Source of the DNA: a virus
DNA: 22,456 nt
Reading direction: 5' to 3' (one strand)
IMG/VR virus record: IMGVR_UViG_3300025151_000335
Span: 1-22,456 of that record
The notes beneath the pieces are model-generated. The model saw only the letters and a list, made by a program, of their open reading frames with translations, was not told where the DNA came from and ran no database searches. The translations under genes and the position numbers were made by a program. Shown here piece by piece: positions 21,866 through 22,456 of this stretch. Positions within the stretch are counted from its first letter, which is position 1; every line of letters starts with the position of its first letter.

Positions 21866-22456
21866 TAGGTAGTATCCTGCTTATGTTTTGTGGACTTGGT
21901 TGTTGTACGCCAAGCCCTGATGCTGCCATGGGGTCCACGCTACCCATGCCAGCCGCCATCGCAGGCTGCGGTGCTTCAGGCATAGCATTTTGCAGAGGTT
22001 GAACCTCTGGCATGAGGTCTTCTGGAAGATCGTAGTTGCGCACAATCTGCTCGAGCAACTTGTCATTGGGCACACCCAACGCCTGTAAAGTCGGTATCAG
22101 ATTAAGAAACTCTTGCTTCTTTACACTGTCGCTTACTGGCGTACTGCCCATGTCCTGCGCATAAATAGAAAAGTCACCATCCAAATCTTCACCTTTCAAG
22201 ACTTGTGTAGCACCATCCAGCACAATCACATCTGCATCTTCAGTCAAAAAGACTTGCATCATTGACACATATACAGCCGAAAGATGCTCCAACATTGCAT
22301 CTCGCTCTCTGGCCAGTCGACCCACTTCCGATGAAGAGTAAGCCGCCAAAGCCGTTACCTCAGTCGCTGTCGCCTTGGTGGCCTCACCCCGTGTAAACGG
22401 AGCCATAACCGACCCACGCTGAAAGTCGTCATTGACTTGATTGACATACTGCTGAA
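21858..22456 (-). CDS. Portal protein, C-terminal part (cut by window edge)
   Basis: The frame is open to the right edge; 198 residues are visible. The start NQVNDDFQRGSV, followed by APFTRGEATKATATEV and a long helix (SSEVGRLARERDAMLEHLSA), matches the stem/wing helical region of portal proteins of short-tailed phages. The later VKKQEFLNLIPTLQALG and LLEQIVRNYDLPEDLMP region is also usual for them, with a Pro/Gln/Met-rich disordered tail at the end. The dodecameric portal is the DNA entry and exit channel of the head. An ATG at 22406 is internal and not the true start. The N-terminus and terminase genes should lie beyond the edge. Confidence 0.8.
   Translation of the reverse strand, partial: QQYVNQVNDDFQRGSVMAPFTRGEATKATATEVTALAAYSSSEVGRLARERDAMLEHLSAVYVSMMQVFLTEDADVIVLDGATQVLKGEDLDGDFSIYAQDMGSTPVSDSVKKQEFLNLIPTLQALGVPNDKLLEQIVRNYDLPEDLMPEVQPLQNAMPEAPQPAMAAGMGSVDPMAASGLGVQQPSPQNISRILPNV

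Noticed and set aside
1-22456. tRNA genes, CRISPR arrays, insertion sequences, attachment sites
   Set aside because: No cloverleaf, regularly spaced repeat array, transposase or integrase was seen, and almost all bases are taken up by coupled phage genes.

Overview
The window reads as the late (virion and lysis) region of a tailed double-stranded DNA phage with a short-tailed, T7-like virion plan. About 97% of it is coding. Nearly all genes lie on the minus strand and are read from the right edge to the left, with ATGA or TAATG stop/start overlaps and gaps of 0 to 24 nt. Only two longer gaps break the run. No bacterial housekeeping gene, tRNA, rRNA, integrase, terminase or replication polymerase is visible. 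The short basic proteins near the left end carry motifs I recall from uncharacterised genes of marine phages, so a marine host is a reasonable but unproven inference.

Layout in the direction of transcription. Head module (22456 to 18361): portal C-terminus (cut by the edge), a small Cys/His protein, an acidic 170-aa protein, a scaffold-like protein, the major capsid protein and a small decoration-like protein. Tail module (18294 to 12779): a gatekeeper/adaptor-like protein, a nozzle-like protein and three beta-rich tail-appendage candidates. Ejection module (12771 to 4078): three consecutive proteins of 202, 655 and 2038 aa that match T7 gp14-gp15-gp16 in order and character. Distal module (4053 to 712): two beta-rich structural proteins, a one-TM coiled-coil holin candidate, a basic 100-aa protein, a RusA-type resolvase, an overlapping 37-aa lysine-rich peptide, a 60-aa protein, a T7-lysozyme-type amidase and a basic 115-aa protein. 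On the plus strand at the left edge a DEDDh 3'-5' exonuclease gene converges on this operon. A hairpin plus T-run separates them, and the tail end of another plus-strand gene precedes it.

Regulation visible in the sequence is concentrated at the capsid gene. Its 113-nt leader has a candidate promoter and two tandem hairpins that differ only in the loop. An intrinsic terminator follows the capsid/decoration pair, just before the ribosome binding site of the adaptor gene. Together these could raise capsid and decoration expression above tail expression. The capsid gene and a distal structural gene share an identical 14-nt ribosome-binding element at the same distance from the start codon.

The least understood parts are the cluster of tiny, very basic proteins mixed with lysis and resolvase genes, including one overlapping frame, and the giant ejection protein.
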